Origin: Desulfovibrionaceae bacterium | GTDB taxonomy: Bacteria; Desulfobacterota; Desulfovibrionia; Desulfovibrionales; Desulfovibrionaceae | DNA length: 64,000 nucleotides | Direction: 5' to 3' | Assembly: GCA_009782775.1 (NCBI GenBank) | Contig: WRIL01000006.1 | Coordinates: forward strand, 20,730 to 84,729 | In this document: one piece after another, positions 1 to 8,609 of the stretch | Position numbering within the stretch: position 1 is the first letter of the stretch | How the letters are laid out: each line of letters starts with the position of its first letter | The notes under the pieces: model-generated | Databases searched by the model: none | Seen by the model: the letters and a program-made list of their open reading frames with translations, nothing else | Told to the model about the DNA's origin: nothing | Position numbers and translations under genes: made by a program

Positions 1-703
1 TGTCGGTCACAAAGGTCAGGCTGACGGTGCCTATACCCAGGCCCATGGGATAGCACCAGGCCCGGGTGACCCCGGACACCTCCCGCGCCCAGGCCTCGTA
101 GTCGCTCTTGGAACCCCCGCGCGGGGGGCGGCGCAGGCGGTCCAGCAGGCGGCGGCGCAAGTCTTCGTCATTTTCCTCGTCCGTGCCCCCGCTGATTCCG
201 TCGGGCATGACCGTGCCGTTAGAGGTCACCCCCTCGCGGGGGGCGATCAGGGTTATCGCCGCGCCCGGCGGCAGGTTGGCGGCGGCGCCGGGGGTGACAG
301 CCCGGATATTTACGGAAATAACGCCGTCCAGGGCAGGAGCGTCCGCCTGGACCGCGTAGGTCTGGTTGGTGGACTGACGTTGGATGAGGGCGCCGGCGGG
401 GATGAGGCTCCCGGCCTGTCCGGCAAATTCCGCCGGACCGGCCGCGCGTTCGGCCTCCTTGCGGAATTTGCCCCAGATGCGCGCCCAGCGCTCCAAGTAA
501 GGTCCTTCGGCGGTGTCCGCAAAGACCTGCAGGAAAATCCAGGCCAGCAGGCCGTGCATCATGTGACAGGCCCCGGCCCAGACCTTGCTGAATACGGCGA
601 TGACCGAGCGCGAAAGCACCCTGCCGCCGTCCAGCAGGCGGCCGGAAAAATCCCGGGAGATACGCTCATAGAGCTGCTGCAACGTGGGGCGGTTCCAGGG
701 CAT
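1..703 (-). CDS. Mu gp47-like baseplate protein (J family), partial at left edge
   Basis: The frame opens at an ATG (703) with an AAGGAG ribosome-binding site five bases upstream and runs off the left window edge, so it is missing from the ORF track. About 234 codons are visible, starting MPWNRPTLQQLYERI. The stretch around residues 80-180, with GSLIPAGALIQRQS and later GGTDEENDEDLRRRLLDRLR, is typical of baseplate J-like proteins, which form the wedge of contractile tails. It follows the gp46-like gene, as in phage Mu. The C-terminal part and any tail-fibre genes lie outside the window. Confidence 0.85.
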   Translation of the reverse strand, partial: MPWNRPTLQQLYERISRDFSGRLLDGGRVLSRSVIAVFSKVWAGACHMMHGLLAWIFLQVFADTAEGPYLERWARIWGKFRKEAERAAGPAEFAGQAGSLIPAGALIQRQSTNQTYAVQADAPALDGVISVNIRAVTPGAAANLPPGAAITLIAPREGVTSNGTVMPDGISGGTDEENDEDLRRRLLDRLRRPPRGGSKSDYEAWAREVSGVTRAWCYPMGLGIGTVSLTFVTD

Positions 704-712
704 ATAAGCTCC

Positions 713-1237
713 TTACGCGGCCAGGCCGAAGCCGGACCTGACGCTCACCGGCGCGGCGTTTACATAGTCATAGACGAAGTTCCATTCCCGGGTCTTTTCA
801 TCCACCCCGGGCAGGGGCAGGGCCTGAATATCGATGCCCAGCCAGCCCGGAGCCTCCCGGAAGGCGTTGACGCGCAGCTCCGTCGCCAGCCGGTCGCGGA
901 CGATCCAGGCCAGGGCCTCTTCGGCGTATTGCCTGGCCCGCTCCACCACCGCGTCCATGTCCTTTTCCCGGTTTAGCAGCCAGAGGCGGGAGCCCGTGAG
1001 GTCACGGGCATCTTCCTCCAAGATATGATCGCCCCACCAGCCGCGCCGGTCCGATGACACGCCCACGCGCTCGTCGGGCAGAGGATCGTCCGGAGCCGCC
1101 CGGCGGTCGGTAAAGAGGCTGACGATCACGGCGGCGAGCAGGCCGGCGTCGCCCTGCAGATCACGATTCCCGCCGTCCTCGGCCAGGACCAGGTCAAAAG
1201 CCATGAGCTCGTGATCAAAGGCCAGAGAGATATCCAT
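713..1237 (-). CDS. Mu gp46-like baseplate protein
   Basis: Predicted protein of about 174 residues resembling the GP46 family of Mu-like phages, a gp25-type baseplate wedge component. Features that fit are the acidic and hydrophobic start, the central RRGWWGD motif followed by GSRLWLLNRE, and a long helix with AEEALAWIVRDRLA. The ORF track opens at a GTG (1240), but the ATG three bases later has better spacing from GGGAG, so 1237 is preferred. It lies between the gp45 spike and gp47 J-like genes in the standard Mu order. Assignment is by family pattern plus position. Confidence 0.85.
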   Translation of the reverse strand: MDISLAFDHELMAFDLVLAEDGGNRDLQGDAGLLAAVIVSLFTDRRAAPDDPLPDERVGVSSDRRGWWGDHILEEDARDLTGSRLWLLNREKDMDAVVERARQYAEEALAWIVRDRLATELRVNAFREAPGWLGIDIQALPLPGVDEKTREWNFVYDYVNAAPVSVRSGFGLAA

Positions 1238-1250
1238 CACAGCTCTCCCT

Positions 1251-1925
1251 TCACCCGTTCGGCGGATTGGTGACGCCGCCCTCGGAGCTGTAATTGTGCG
1301 TGTGCCTTACGAGGGATACGCCGGAGGCGCTCACGTCTCCGCTAACCACCAGGTCGCCTTCCAGGATGGCGGTCCCGGCCCCGCCGCCGGCCCCGCTCAC
1401 GCTGAGAGCGCCGGCGAGCTTGATCACCGGCGCGGCGATGCTGGCGGATACTTTTGCGCTTACCTCGCAGGTATCGCACCGCACCGAACAGTTTTTGGAG
1501 ACAACCGCGCAACTGTCTTCGGCCTCCACCACGGCGTGTCCGGTCTTGACCTCGATCCGCTTGCCGCGCTTCAGAGTTATACTGTCGCCCTCGTCGGTAT
1601 AGATGCATACTTCTCCCGGTTGCAGGCTTCGGACGCGGAAACGCCGGTCATCCACGGCCAGGATGACGGGGTGCTCGCGCCCGGCCCCGACGAAGGCCGC
1701 GAAACACTCGGCCCCCGGCTGAGGGTTGGAACTGAAACCATAGGGCTGGGGGCGCTCGGCCCCATCGATCAGCTCGCCGTCCAGGAGACGGACCTGCTGC
1801 TCCTGCATCTTGCGCGCGTCGTCCACCATGACCACCACCCCACGGGCCACGATATTGCGCAGCCTACGGGCCTGGCGCTCAAAGAGGCGGTCTATGTAGC
1901 GCCTGGCTTCGGCGTTCATGGTCAT
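1251..1925 (-). CDS. Mu gp45-like baseplate spike protein
   Basis: Protein of 224 residues matching the Mu gp45 (gpV-like) tail spike, which pierces the outer membrane when the sheath contracts. An N-terminal OB-like part carries the KMQEQQVRLLDGE segment. The C-terminal half is a beta-helix-like run of Ser, Val and Ala repeats. It ends with an H-x-H motif (RHTHNY), the type of motif that binds iron at the spike tip in this family. The start overlaps the gp44 stop as ATGA, indicating translational coupling. The family call is firm; iron binding is inferred from the motif. Confidence 0.88.
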   Translation of the reverse strand: MTMNAEARRYIDRLFERQARRLRNIVARGVVVMVDDARKMQEQQVRLLDGELIDGAERPQPYGFSSNPQPGAECFAAFVGAGREHPVILAVDDRRFRVRSLQPGEVCIYTDEGDSITLKRGKRIEVKTGHAVVEAEDSCAVVSKNCSVRCDTCEVSAKVSASIAAPVIKLAGALSVSGAGGGAGTAILEGDLVVSGDVSASGVSLVRHTHNYSSEGGVTNPPNG

Positions 1926-3082
1926 GGACGCCCCTCCAGGATCTGCCCGTTCTGCCTCTCGGCATGCTCCAGCTGCCGGGCCAGCAAGTCCTTTTCAGCC
2001 TCAACCCGGTAATCCCACAAAGGCGCGGGCTCCTGGATTTTCGGCTCCGGCCTGAAGGAAGCGGGATCTTTCAGCTCCAAAACCGTAACGCTGCCGGAGG
2101 AATCGTCGCGCCGGCAGGTGATCCTGGTGACCAGCAACTCCTGGCGCAGGCGCAAATAGGGGATATCCACGCTGGTCAGGGCATTGAGCCGCCAGAGCGG
2201 GCCTTCCAGGCTGCCGACCGCGCCCTGGCGGAAGCCCGGCACGGTTACGGTCACAGTCACCGAGCGGGCCGCGCGCACGGCTCTCTCCCAGGCGGCCCGC
2301 TGTTGGGCGGCTCCGGAGTCCACCGCGTTCTCGGCCCGGATAATCAGGGGGCGATAGCGCCGGACCGCGGCGTCCCTGGCCGAGGCATGGACGGCGCTGG
2401 CCTCCAGGCCGAAAAGATCGTCGCTGCCGGGCTGCTGCCCCAGCACCAGGTAGTCGGAAAAACGGTCGGTCAAGTCATAGTCCACCGAGGCGGCCAGGAT
2501 ATTTTCACCCTGTTTCAAAACGGTCCGGTTGCGCCTTCCCCCTACCTTGAGCAGCGCGAGGCCACCGGCGCCGTCCGGACAGGCGAGCAGCTCGCGCAGC
2601 TTGAGGGCGCGGTTCAGGGCCTCAAAGGCGGTCTCTCCCTGTTCCAGCTTAAAGCTGGGGATGGGCGCGCCGATATCGCCCTCGGCATATACCGGCACGC
2701 CGAAAGGCCCGGCCAGCTCGCGGGCCAGCCGCAAAACGTCAATATTCATCCAGTGGCCGGGGCTGTGCACGGCCGAGCAGTCCACCAGATCCGCGCTGCG
2801 ATCCCGGCCGCTGACGCCGATGCCGTGGTCGGAGGCGGAAAGGGCCGGAGCGGCCTTGTCAATATAGCCCAGGATGACCGGGTCTTTGCCGATAAGCAGC
2901 GCGCACTTCATGCCGGCGGCCAGGGGCATGGCCTCGCCGCCTTCGGCGGCCCACCTGTCGGCCAGGGAAATGGAAAAAGCCCCGGAGATGGCGTCAATCT
3001 GCCGGGTGATCTCCGCGCTTTTCCAGTATGACCAGTCCACCCACCCCGCCGGGGCATGAACGCGCAGGGTAATCTTATCCAT
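1922..3082 (-). CDS. Mu gp44 (gpP)-like baseplate hub protein
   Basis: Protein of 386 residues resembling Mu gpP/gp44, the baseplate hub related to T4 gp27 and P2 gpD. The N-terminus MDKITLRVHAPAGWVDW and the segment GIGVSGRDRSADLVDCSA are characteristic of this family. It sits between gp43-like and gp45-like genes and overlaps the gp45 start by four bases. It should form the trimeric hub that connects tube and spike. No truncation is seen. Confidence 0.88.
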   Translation of the reverse strand: MDKITLRVHAPAGWVDWSYWKSAEITRQIDAISGAFSISLADRWAAEGGEAMPLAAGMKCALLIGKDPVILGYIDKAAPALSASDHGIGVSGRDRSADLVDCSAVHSPGHWMNIDVLRLARELAGPFGVPVYAEGDIGAPIPSFKLEQGETAFEALNRALKLRELLACPDGAGGLALLKVGGRRNRTVLKQGENILAASVDYDLTDRFSDYLVLGQQPGSDDLFGLEASAVHASARDAAVRRYRPLIIRAENAVDSGAAQQRAAWERAVRAARSVTVTVTVPGFRQGAVGSLEGPLWRLNALTSVDIPYLRLRQELLVTRITCRRDDSSGSVTVLELKDPASFRPEPKIQEPAPLWDYRVEAEKDLLARQLEHAERQNGQILEGRP

Positions 3083-4274
3083 AGGCCAGCGCCTCCAGGG
3101 GCTCCGCCGGCACGAACCCGGGGTGGATTATGCGATTCCTGGCCAGGAGGTCGGCCTCCGGGGCGATATCTCCGGAAATACGATAACAGAGCGCCAGGGA
3201 GGGCAATACCGCGACTGGGACATAGGTGACGATGTCGGGGGCGGAACGGGCGGCCTCGGCCAGGGCGGCCAGGGTGGCGGCCCGCATGTCCGCCAGGGCT
3301 GCAAAAAAATCCTCCTGCGTGCCGCTCCTGTCCTCCAGCGCGGCCTGCACGGCGTCCATGACGTCCACAAAGCTCTCGCGCAGGACGCGGGCCTCGGCGC
3401 GGGAGGCAGGTTCGGCCAGGGCCAGGCCGGCGGCCGCTTCCACGGTGGCGATTTGCCTAATAAAGAGCCGCACGGCCAAATCATTTTCGGCGACGCGCTC
3501 CCGGAGCGAGCCAGGAGCCTCTATTAACGGCCGGGGAACTCCCTGCCCGGCCAAATTCAGCCAGCCGGCCGCCCGATTTGCCGGCGATCCCCCGGCGGCA
3601 TCGCCCAAACCCTGGAAGCCGGCCCATAAACGCCGCCCCACGGACAGCCAGGGGAGAAAATCATGGCCGGTCGCGGCCCCCAGCATACCGGCAATCACCC
3701 CGGCATTGCCGCCCAGAGCGGCCTGCGCCCGCGACATAGCGGAAGTGACGGCCAGGTAGGCCTGGTCAAGCACAAAAACTCCCTGATTGGCCAGGGCAAA
3801 AGCGGAGTCAAAGGCGTCGCAGGCGAGAATACCGGCTTCCCCGCTCCTGGAGAGGGCGCGATCCCGGGCGTTGACGCCGGAATCCGGGCTGGAGGGCGCG
3901 CCGTCCCGGACAAAGGACAGGGTAAATACGGCCATGCCGCCGTCATCGGCGCTATGGCGCACCCGGTAAGGGGCGAATTGCGAAACGGTTATCTCGCCGT
4001 ACCAGGGGTGGACCAGGGTCCCGGAACCGGGCTCGTCCAGGGCGCGTTCCAGGGCATCGCGCCTGTCCATGTAATCCTGGCCGAGCACAAAGGCCTGCAC
4101 GGTAAAACGCTGGCTGGCGGCCCCCAAATCTTCAACATAGACCTCGTCGCGCTGCGGGAATTCGTGGACCACGGTACGGCGTCCGCCGGCCTTGTCGTCG
4201 CCGCGGACCCCGAAGGGCGCCCCCCTGAAGGAAGCCGGCCGGATGCGCTCTTTCCAGGACATCTCAGTACCCAT
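3075..4274 (-). CDS. Mu gp43-like tail protein (DNA circularisation N-terminal domain)
   Basis: Protein of 399 residues whose first 100 or so residues match the DNA_circ_N domain of Mu gp43 (gpN): SWKERIRPASFRGAPFGV, then VVHEFPQRDEVYVEDLG. Despite the family name, the role in contractile phages is tail/baseplate assembly. The rest is Ala-rich and helical. Two starts are possible, 4274 (overlapping the tape-measure stop) and 4262. The 3' end overlaps the gp44 start by eight bases. Confidence 0.85.
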   Translation of the reverse strand: MGTEMSWKERIRPASFRGAPFGVRGDDKAGGRRTVVHEFPQRDEVYVEDLGAASQRFTVQAFVLGQDYMDRRDALERALDEPGSGTLVHPWYGEITVSQFAPYRVRHSADDGGMAVFTLSFVRDGAPSSPDSGVNARDRALSRSGEAGILACDAFDSAFALANQGVFVLDQAYLAVTSAMSRAQAALGGNAGVIAGMLGAATGHDFLPWLSVGRRLWAGFQGLGDAAGGSPANRAAGWLNLAGQGVPRPLIEAPGSLRERVAENDLAVRLFIRQIATVEAAAGLALAEPASRAEARVLRESFVDVMDAVQAALEDRSGTQEDFFAALADMRAATLAALAEAARSAPDIVTYVPVAVLPSLALCYRISGDIAPEADLLARNRIIHPGFVPAEPLEALAYG

Positions 4275-5940
4275 ACCCCAGGTAGCCGATCTGCATGGAC
4301 GCCCCGTCCTGGCGCACGCCGCCGGCCGGCCCGCTTACCTGCATGCCCCAGTCATCCGGAGGCACCAGAATGACACGATTCTCTTGCCTTTCCACATGCT
4401 CGCTCCGCGTCGCCGCCAGTTCCCTGGAGGCCAGCGCCCCCGAGCCAACCCCTTCGCCCGACTGGGCAAGGGCTGGCTCTTTGCTGCCGATGCCCAGGAA
4501 AGATTTGACCCTGTCCGGTATCCAGGCGGTCAACTGCTCCCCCCAGCGCTTGCCGAGGCTTTCAAAGAAATTGAAACCCGTGAAATAGGCGATCAGCTCG
4601 TTCATGCCCTTCAGGATGAGGCGCAGGGGGTTGAAGTCCCATAGCGTCTTAAGAATGCCCAGCAGGAAATTTTCGGAGAAGGCCTCCTGGACGCCCTTCC
4701 AGAGGTTTTTGAAATAGGCCACAAAACCGTCCCAGTTCCGGTAGATGGCATAGGCAATAGTGCTCAGAATGGTCAGGAAGGCCAAGGGACTGCTCGCTTG
4801 GAGCGCCCAAAAGGCCTTGCTCAGGGCCGTGAAGCCGGAGCCGGCGAGAAACGAGGCCTTGAAAATCCCCCCGAGAAGCGGGGCAAAGGGCGAAAGCGCC
4901 TTAAACACACCCAGCAGGGAAAACAAAAACCTCCCGCCCATAAAAAGGGCCAGGCCCTTCATGACATCGCCCCAGCCGCCGAAAAACCGCGCCCCGCGAT
5001 TGACCCCTTGCGCCAACTCTTTCAGGGTGACCAGGAAATTTTCAATGTCCTTCCATAGCTCGTCGATATTCAAGCCCTCGATCCAGGCCGCGAAATCCCC
5101 GGTGCCGATGAGCTGGCGCTGGGTCTCAATCCACTCCCCGAATTTTTCCATGAGTTTGGAAATGGCCGGCAGGGCGATCTGAAACATGGAACGCCCGAAA
5201 CCGCGCAGCATGGAAAGGATGTCCGTAAAAGAGGATAAAAAGGAACCCGAGGTCTCCACGCTCTCTTCGCCGAAGACCAGGTTCAGCTCGTGCGCGCGTA
5301 GGCGCATCTCCTCCAGGTGTCCGCTACCCTTTTCCAGGAGCGGCAGCATGGAAGACAGTCCGAGGTGCTTGGCGAGACCGGCGGCCTTGGCGTCCTCGCC
5401 GGCCTCTTTCAAGGCCTTTATCCGGTCCGCCAGCTTGCTGAGCACAACCGAAGAGGCCTGCACCCTGCCTTCCACGGTCTGGGGATCCAGCCCCAGGCTC
5501 TTCAGAAGCTGGGTGCTATCAGCGTCCCCCCTGGCGGCGCCGAGCGCCCTTTCCTGCAGCGAATTCAGCGCGTTTTCAAGATCCCCGGTGGAGATCCCGG
5601 CGCGCTCGGCGGCGTAGGCATACTCCTGCCAGGTCTTCAGGTGCATGCCTACGCGGGAGGCGGCGTTCGCCGATTCCTTGACCGCCCCCCCAAGGTGCTT
5701 GGTCAGGGTAAAAAGGCCGCCCCCGGTTCCGAAAGTCAGGGCCAGGCCCTTCCCTATGCCGGAAAAAGTAGAGAGCAGCCCGTCGCCGGCCCGTCCCAGG
5801 TTGCGCCAGGCCCGTCCCAGGTTGCGCATGTCCTTTTGCGCCCTGCCCAGCGAGCCGGAAAAGCGGCCGAATACGCCGGAGAAGGCGTCTTTGGCGCCGA
5901 TGGTCAGTCTGAAACCGGCCTGCTTGCCTTTTCCCGCCAC
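4264..5940 (-). CDS. Phage tail tape measure protein (Mu gp42-like)
   Basis: Protein of 558 residues with a GTG start. The N-terminus resembles tape-measure proteins: FRLTIGAKDAFSGVFGRFSGSLGRAQKD, then a Gly-rich hydrophobic stretch and a helical region around SLQERALGAARGD. Hydrophobic segments lie around residues 320-400. Position directly after the frameshifted tail chaperone pair and before gp43 supports the call. The length implies a rather short contractile tail, if tail length scales with this protein as in other phages. Confidence 0.85.
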   Translation of the reverse strand: MAGKGKQAGFRLTIGAKDAFSGVFGRFSGSLGRAQKDMRNLGRAWRNLGRAGDGLLSTFSGIGKGLALTFGTGGGLFTLTKHLGGAVKESANAASRVGMHLKTWQEYAYAAERAGISTGDLENALNSLQERALGAARGDADSTQLLKSLGLDPQTVEGRVQASSVVLSKLADRIKALKEAGEDAKAAGLAKHLGLSSMLPLLEKGSGHLEEMRLRAHELNLVFGEESVETSGSFLSSFTDILSMLRGFGRSMFQIALPAISKLMEKFGEWIETQRQLIGTGDFAAWIEGLNIDELWKDIENFLVTLKELAQGVNRGARFFGGWGDVMKGLALFMGGRFLFSLLGVFKALSPFAPLLGGIFKASFLAGSGFTALSKAFWALQASSPLAFLTILSTIAYAIYRNWDGFVAYFKNLWKGVQEAFSENFLLGILKTLWDFNPLRLILKGMNELIAYFTGFNFFESLGKRWGEQLTAWIPDRVKSFLGIGSKEPALAQSGEGVGSGALASRELAATRSEHVERQENRVILVPPDDWGMQVSGPAGGVRQDGASMQIGYLGYGY

Positions 5941-5959
5941 CTGTTATACCTCTCTTATC

Positions 5960-6112
5960 ATGGAAAACACCCTGGCCCGTCTCTCTTTCGCCGTAGATGT
6001 CTGCCTGGCCGTGCTGGAAGGGCTGTTCAGCCTGGCCTACGGCATCATCATCGGAACTTTCGCCCTGGCGGTCATGGCCGTCTGTCTCAAGAGCTTCTTA
6101 AGAGCCTTTTGA
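5960..6112 (+). CDS. Small membrane protein ORF opposite to phage tail genes
   Basis: This 50-codon ORF, below the ORF-track cut-off on its own, lies on the plus strand in the gap between the tape-measure gene and the chaperone extension. It starts MENTLARLSFAVDVCLAV and continues with a strongly hydrophobic segment (LAYGIIIGTFALAVMAVCL), so one or two membrane helices are likely. Codon choice (CTG, GCC, ATC, GTC) looks like real coding sequence, and no minus-strand gene fills the gap. Against it, no good ribosome-binding site is visible. It overlaps the end of the chaperone frameshift extension by a few bases. Function unknown; it could be a chance ORF. Confidence 0.4.
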   Translation: MENTLARLSFAVDVCLAVLEGLFSLAYGIIIGTFALAVMAVCLKSFLRAF

Positions 6113-6507
6113 CCTGAGAAGCCGGTTCAGATATTCCGCCCTTTCGTCCCAAAACAGCAAATCCTCCGCCGACATGGCCTCCAACGATTCCGGAGACCAG
6201 TGGAAGACATAGGCTAAAAGGGCTATTCGCTCCCGCCAGTCTCCCGGAAAACTGACAAAAAATCCTGAATCTCCCTCCAGACTCTGGAAAAATCAGCAAA
6301 AGACATCTTCTGGATCACCGGCAGCGGCTGGGAAACAAGGCGGGAGACAATCGTCGCCAAATCGTCAAAGGTCAGCAAATCCTCGTTCAGCTTGATCCCG
6401 CGTACATCACCCACCTTGATAGGGCGGCTGATGGTCAGCTCGGCAATCTCTTCCTTGCCGAGCATAACCGGATCTTCCAGGGCAATGGTGACTGGTTCAA
6501 ACGCCAT
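6098..6507 (-). CDS. Tail assembly chaperone, -1 frameshift product (gpE+E'/gp41-type)
   Basis: A second reading frame continues past the zero-frame chaperone stop, down to a TAA at 6098-6100. If ribosomes slip -1 on T TTT TTG (6256-6262) the protein changes frame after residue 84 and gains 52 residues, reading FVSFPGDWRERIALLAYVF and ending RLLRSKGS, 136 in total. The extension contains HWSPESLEAMSAEDLLFW, which looks like the C-terminal domain made by the same mechanism in P2 gpE+E' and lambda gpGT. The extension lacks its own start codon with a ribosome-binding site. The coordinates cover the whole fused product. Confidence 0.78.
6223..6507 (-). CDS. Tail assembly chaperone, zero-frame product (gpE/gp41-like)
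   Basis: Protein of 94 residues beginning MAFEPVTIALEDPV, with a beta-rich N-terminus and KVGDVRGIKL, fitting the phage tail assembly chaperone family (P2 gpE, Mu gp41, phage gp14). It should bind the tape-measure protein during tail assembly. It lies between the tail tube and tape-measure genes, the conserved place for this function. The last ten codons are read only by ribosomes that do not frameshift. Confidence 0.82.
   Translation of the reverse strand: MAFEPVTIALEDPVMLGKEEIAELTISRPIKVGDVRGIKLNEDLLTFDDLATIVSRLVSQPLPVIQKMSFADFSRVWREIQDFLSVFRETGGSE
6256..6262 (-). promoter_or_regulatory. Programmed -1 frameshift slippery heptamer T TTT TTG
   Basis: On the minus strand the zero-frame codons are GAT TTT TTG, giving the canonical X XXY YYZ heptamer TTTTTTG. 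The downstream -1 frame is open for 52 codons and encodes a chaperone-extension-like sequence. The same heptamer is, to my recollection, used for the P2 gpE+E' frameshift. Confidence 0.8.
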
Positions 6508-6519
6508 ACATACTCCTCC

Positions 6520-6897
6520 TTAGTTGCTTTCCACCGCCGGGGTGCGCGATTCCCAGCGCACGGCGATCTCCGCCTCTTCCGTGGTCACCGTGCCCTCGCC
6601 AGCGAACCAGGCGTTGGCCAGGACGATGACCTTGCCGTTGACCAGCTCCAGGGTGACGGTGACATTGTCGCCCTTGACCAGGGCCTCCAAATCCAGATCC
6701 CCCCGGTCGGTGATCGCTCCCTCGATGAAGGGGATCTGCGGGGTATCCCGGTAGCCGTGAATGCCGTCGGCGCCGGGGAGGGCGTCGCGCTTGTCATGCC
6801 CCAGGTTGTAGGAAAAAGAGCCCTTGGCGTCCTGCAGGGCTCCGTCAACTTTCAGATAGATCCGCCCGGCGCGGCGGTTGTTGCTTCCCAATGCCAT
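6520..6897 (-). CDS. Mu gpM-like tail tube protein
   Basis: Protein of 125 residues resembling the phage tail tube family of Mu: ALGSNNRRAGRIYLKVDG at the start, then GYRDTPQIPFIEGAITDRGD and a C-terminal beta-rich part. It forms the inner tube of a contractile tail. It directly follows the sheath gene in the direction of transcription, the usual sheath-tube pair. Confidence 0.88.
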   Translation of the reverse strand: MALGSNNRRAGRIYLKVDGALQDAKGSFSYNLGHDKRDALPGADGIHGYRDTPQIPFIEGAITDRGDLDLEALVKGDNVTVTLELVNGKVIVLANAWFAGEGTVTTEEAEIAVRWESRTPAVESN

Positions 6898-6908
6898 CTC
6901 GACCTCCC

Positions 6909-8384
6909 TTATACGATATGCCGGAAGAGCGTTCCGGCGACTTCAAACTGGTTCATCAAATCCGGCCGCAACAGCCAGTCCAGGCGGTTCTCGTTGACGG
7001 AGCTGCGCTCGCAGACCAGATCCCGCTTGAACTGGCCGGAGCCCTCCACCAGGCCCATGGGCAGCCAGACGTCCATAAAGCGGGCGATGGCTTCGGCCCG
7101 GCCCAGCTTGGGGGTCATGATCGGCTGGGTGGCGTCGTAGCTCTTGGCGTCTTCGTCTCCGGCCAGCTTGTGGCGCGGGTACTTGAGCCGCAGGTAGTTA
7201 TTCCAGTCGTAGCGCAGATAGCTCAAGGTCAGCGGGCTGTTCAGGGATAGAAAAGAACGGTCTTCCGCGCCCAGGGGGTTGATCCGGTAGGTGGTGATGA
7301 GCTTCTGGAAGCGCAGGGTGCCGTCCGGCGCCACATAGCGGGTTGATACCCCCTCGAAAAGCCCCTGGTTTTTCTCCGGAAAGTCCGGCCAGAGGTCGGC
7401 CTTGGCCGGGGCCAGCACCCCCGGGATAAGGAGCGTATTGAAGCCGCGAGCCGGGTCGGACTGGGCGTAATAGGCGATGACGCCCACAGAGGCCGCAGCG
7501 TCCACCCAGGGAGAGGTCGGGCTGTTTTCCGAGGGCAGGACGGTCAGGTGCTTGTCGTTGCGGGCCGAGGCAAAGGTGGTGACCTGACCGAAGCTGCCGC
7601 GCCGGATGACGATAGCCTGGCCGTCGATCTGGCGTAGCGGCCCCCAGCGTTCGTCCAGCTCGTCGCGCAGGGCGTTCAGAGAAAAGGTATCCAGCCAGGG
7701 CCAGGCGATGACGTGATATTGATTGCCGCCCATGGCCGCGATGATCTCCGCTGGGTCCGGATTGCCTGCGCCGCCGGAGAACGGCGTAAAGGCAAACTGC
7801 AGGCCGCCGGGCACCGGCTCGTCCAGATGCGACAGGCGCACGTCGATGTCATTGCCGCACTCGCCCTTGTGTTTGGCGGTCAGGGTAATCTGCCCCAGGG
7901 AGAAAGTCGCATTTACCGGCAGATCCGGATTGGCATTGACGGCGGTGGCGATGTTTTCGGCCACATCGGCCGCGGTCATGCCCAGGGTGGCGGCCGCGCG
8001 CACCAGCGCGCCTCCGACATAAAGGCTTACCGGCGCGGAATTGGTGACCGTGCCGGTGATATTGACGCCGCTCTCGGCCGCGACCCCGATCTCGGCGTCC
8101 AGGGTGGGAATGGCCAGCATGCGGGTCATCGGGTTGGCCTTCAGGTAGGCCGCGGCCATGGCCGCCAGCATGCTGCCCTGCCCGAAGAGCGCGTCCGCCT
8201 GGGCCTTGGACATGGGCCGCTGCACGCTATAGGGCTCGGCCGAGCCCTCCGGCAGCATCTGCCCGGCCAGCAGCACGGTATAGGGCATGAGGGAAGGCCC
8301 CTCGGAGGCCCCGGTGGGGTCAAACTCCGCCCAGGCAAAGGGCAGGCGCGTGGTTGTCGGGAGAGATGGAAAAGATACGGGCAT
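6909..8384 (-). CDS. Mu gpL-like contractile tail sheath protein
   Basis: Protein of 491 residues matching the Mu gpL sheath family, including VLLAGQMLPEGSAEP and QADALFGQGSMLAAM in the first 75 residues and the C-terminal LVCERSSVNENRLDWLLRPD. The sheath contracts to drive the tube through the host envelope. Length is normal and the gene sits between the DUF2635 and tube genes. This gene is the strongest sign that the tail is Mu-like rather than lambda-like. Confidence 0.92.
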   Translation of the reverse strand: MPVSFPSLPTTTRLPFAWAEFDPTGASEGPSLMPYTVLLAGQMLPEGSAEPYSVQRPMSKAQADALFGQGSMLAAMAAAYLKANPMTRMLAIPTLDAEIGVAAESGVNITGTVTNSAPVSLYVGGALVRAAATLGMTAADVAENIATAVNANPDLPVNATFSLGQITLTAKHKGECGNDIDVRLSHLDEPVPGGLQFAFTPFSGGAGNPDPAEIIAAMGGNQYHVIAWPWLDTFSLNALRDELDERWGPLRQIDGQAIVIRRGSFGQVTTFASARNDKHLTVLPSENSPTSPWVDAAASVGVIAYYAQSDPARGFNTLLIPGVLAPAKADLWPDFPEKNQGLFEGVSTRYVAPDGTLRFQKLITTYRINPLGAEDRSFLSLNSPLTLSYLRYDWNNYLRLKYPRHKLAGDEDAKSYDATQPIMTPKLGRAEAIARFMDVWLPMGLVEGSGQFKRDLVCERSSVNENRLDWLLRPDLMNQFEVAGTLFRHIV

Positions 8385-8387
8385 GGT

Positions 8388-8606
8388 CTACTCCTTCTTT
8401 TCGCCCGGCTTGGGGGCGGCTTTTTTTGGCGCGGCGGGCACGGAGGGGGCTTCGGCCAGAACGACGTCGCCGGCCTTCAGGCGGCGCAGCCAGTAGCCGG
8501 ATCTGGGGACCAGCCTGCCCTGCTCCGGCAGGCAGTCGCCGCTTGCCGGGTCGGGGATGCGCAGGCCGGGGGCGGGCTTGACGAAAAAGGCGGCGGGATG
8601 GGACAT
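8388..8606 (-). CDS. DUF2635 family protein (Mu gp38-like)
   Basis: Small protein of 72 residues starting MSHPAAFFVKPAPGLRIPDP and containing VPRSGYWLRRLKAGDV, the pattern of DUF2635 proteins, which sit next to the sheath gene in Mu-like phages. The C-terminus is Lys/Ala/Pro-rich. The family has no firm function. It ends three bases before the sheath start codon, so the two are probably co-translated. Confidence 0.78.
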   Translation of the reverse strand: MSHPAAFFVKPAPGLRIPDPASGDCLPEQGRLVPRSGYWLRRLKAGDVVLAEAPSVPAAPKKAAPKPGEKKE

Positions 8607-8609
8607 GCT

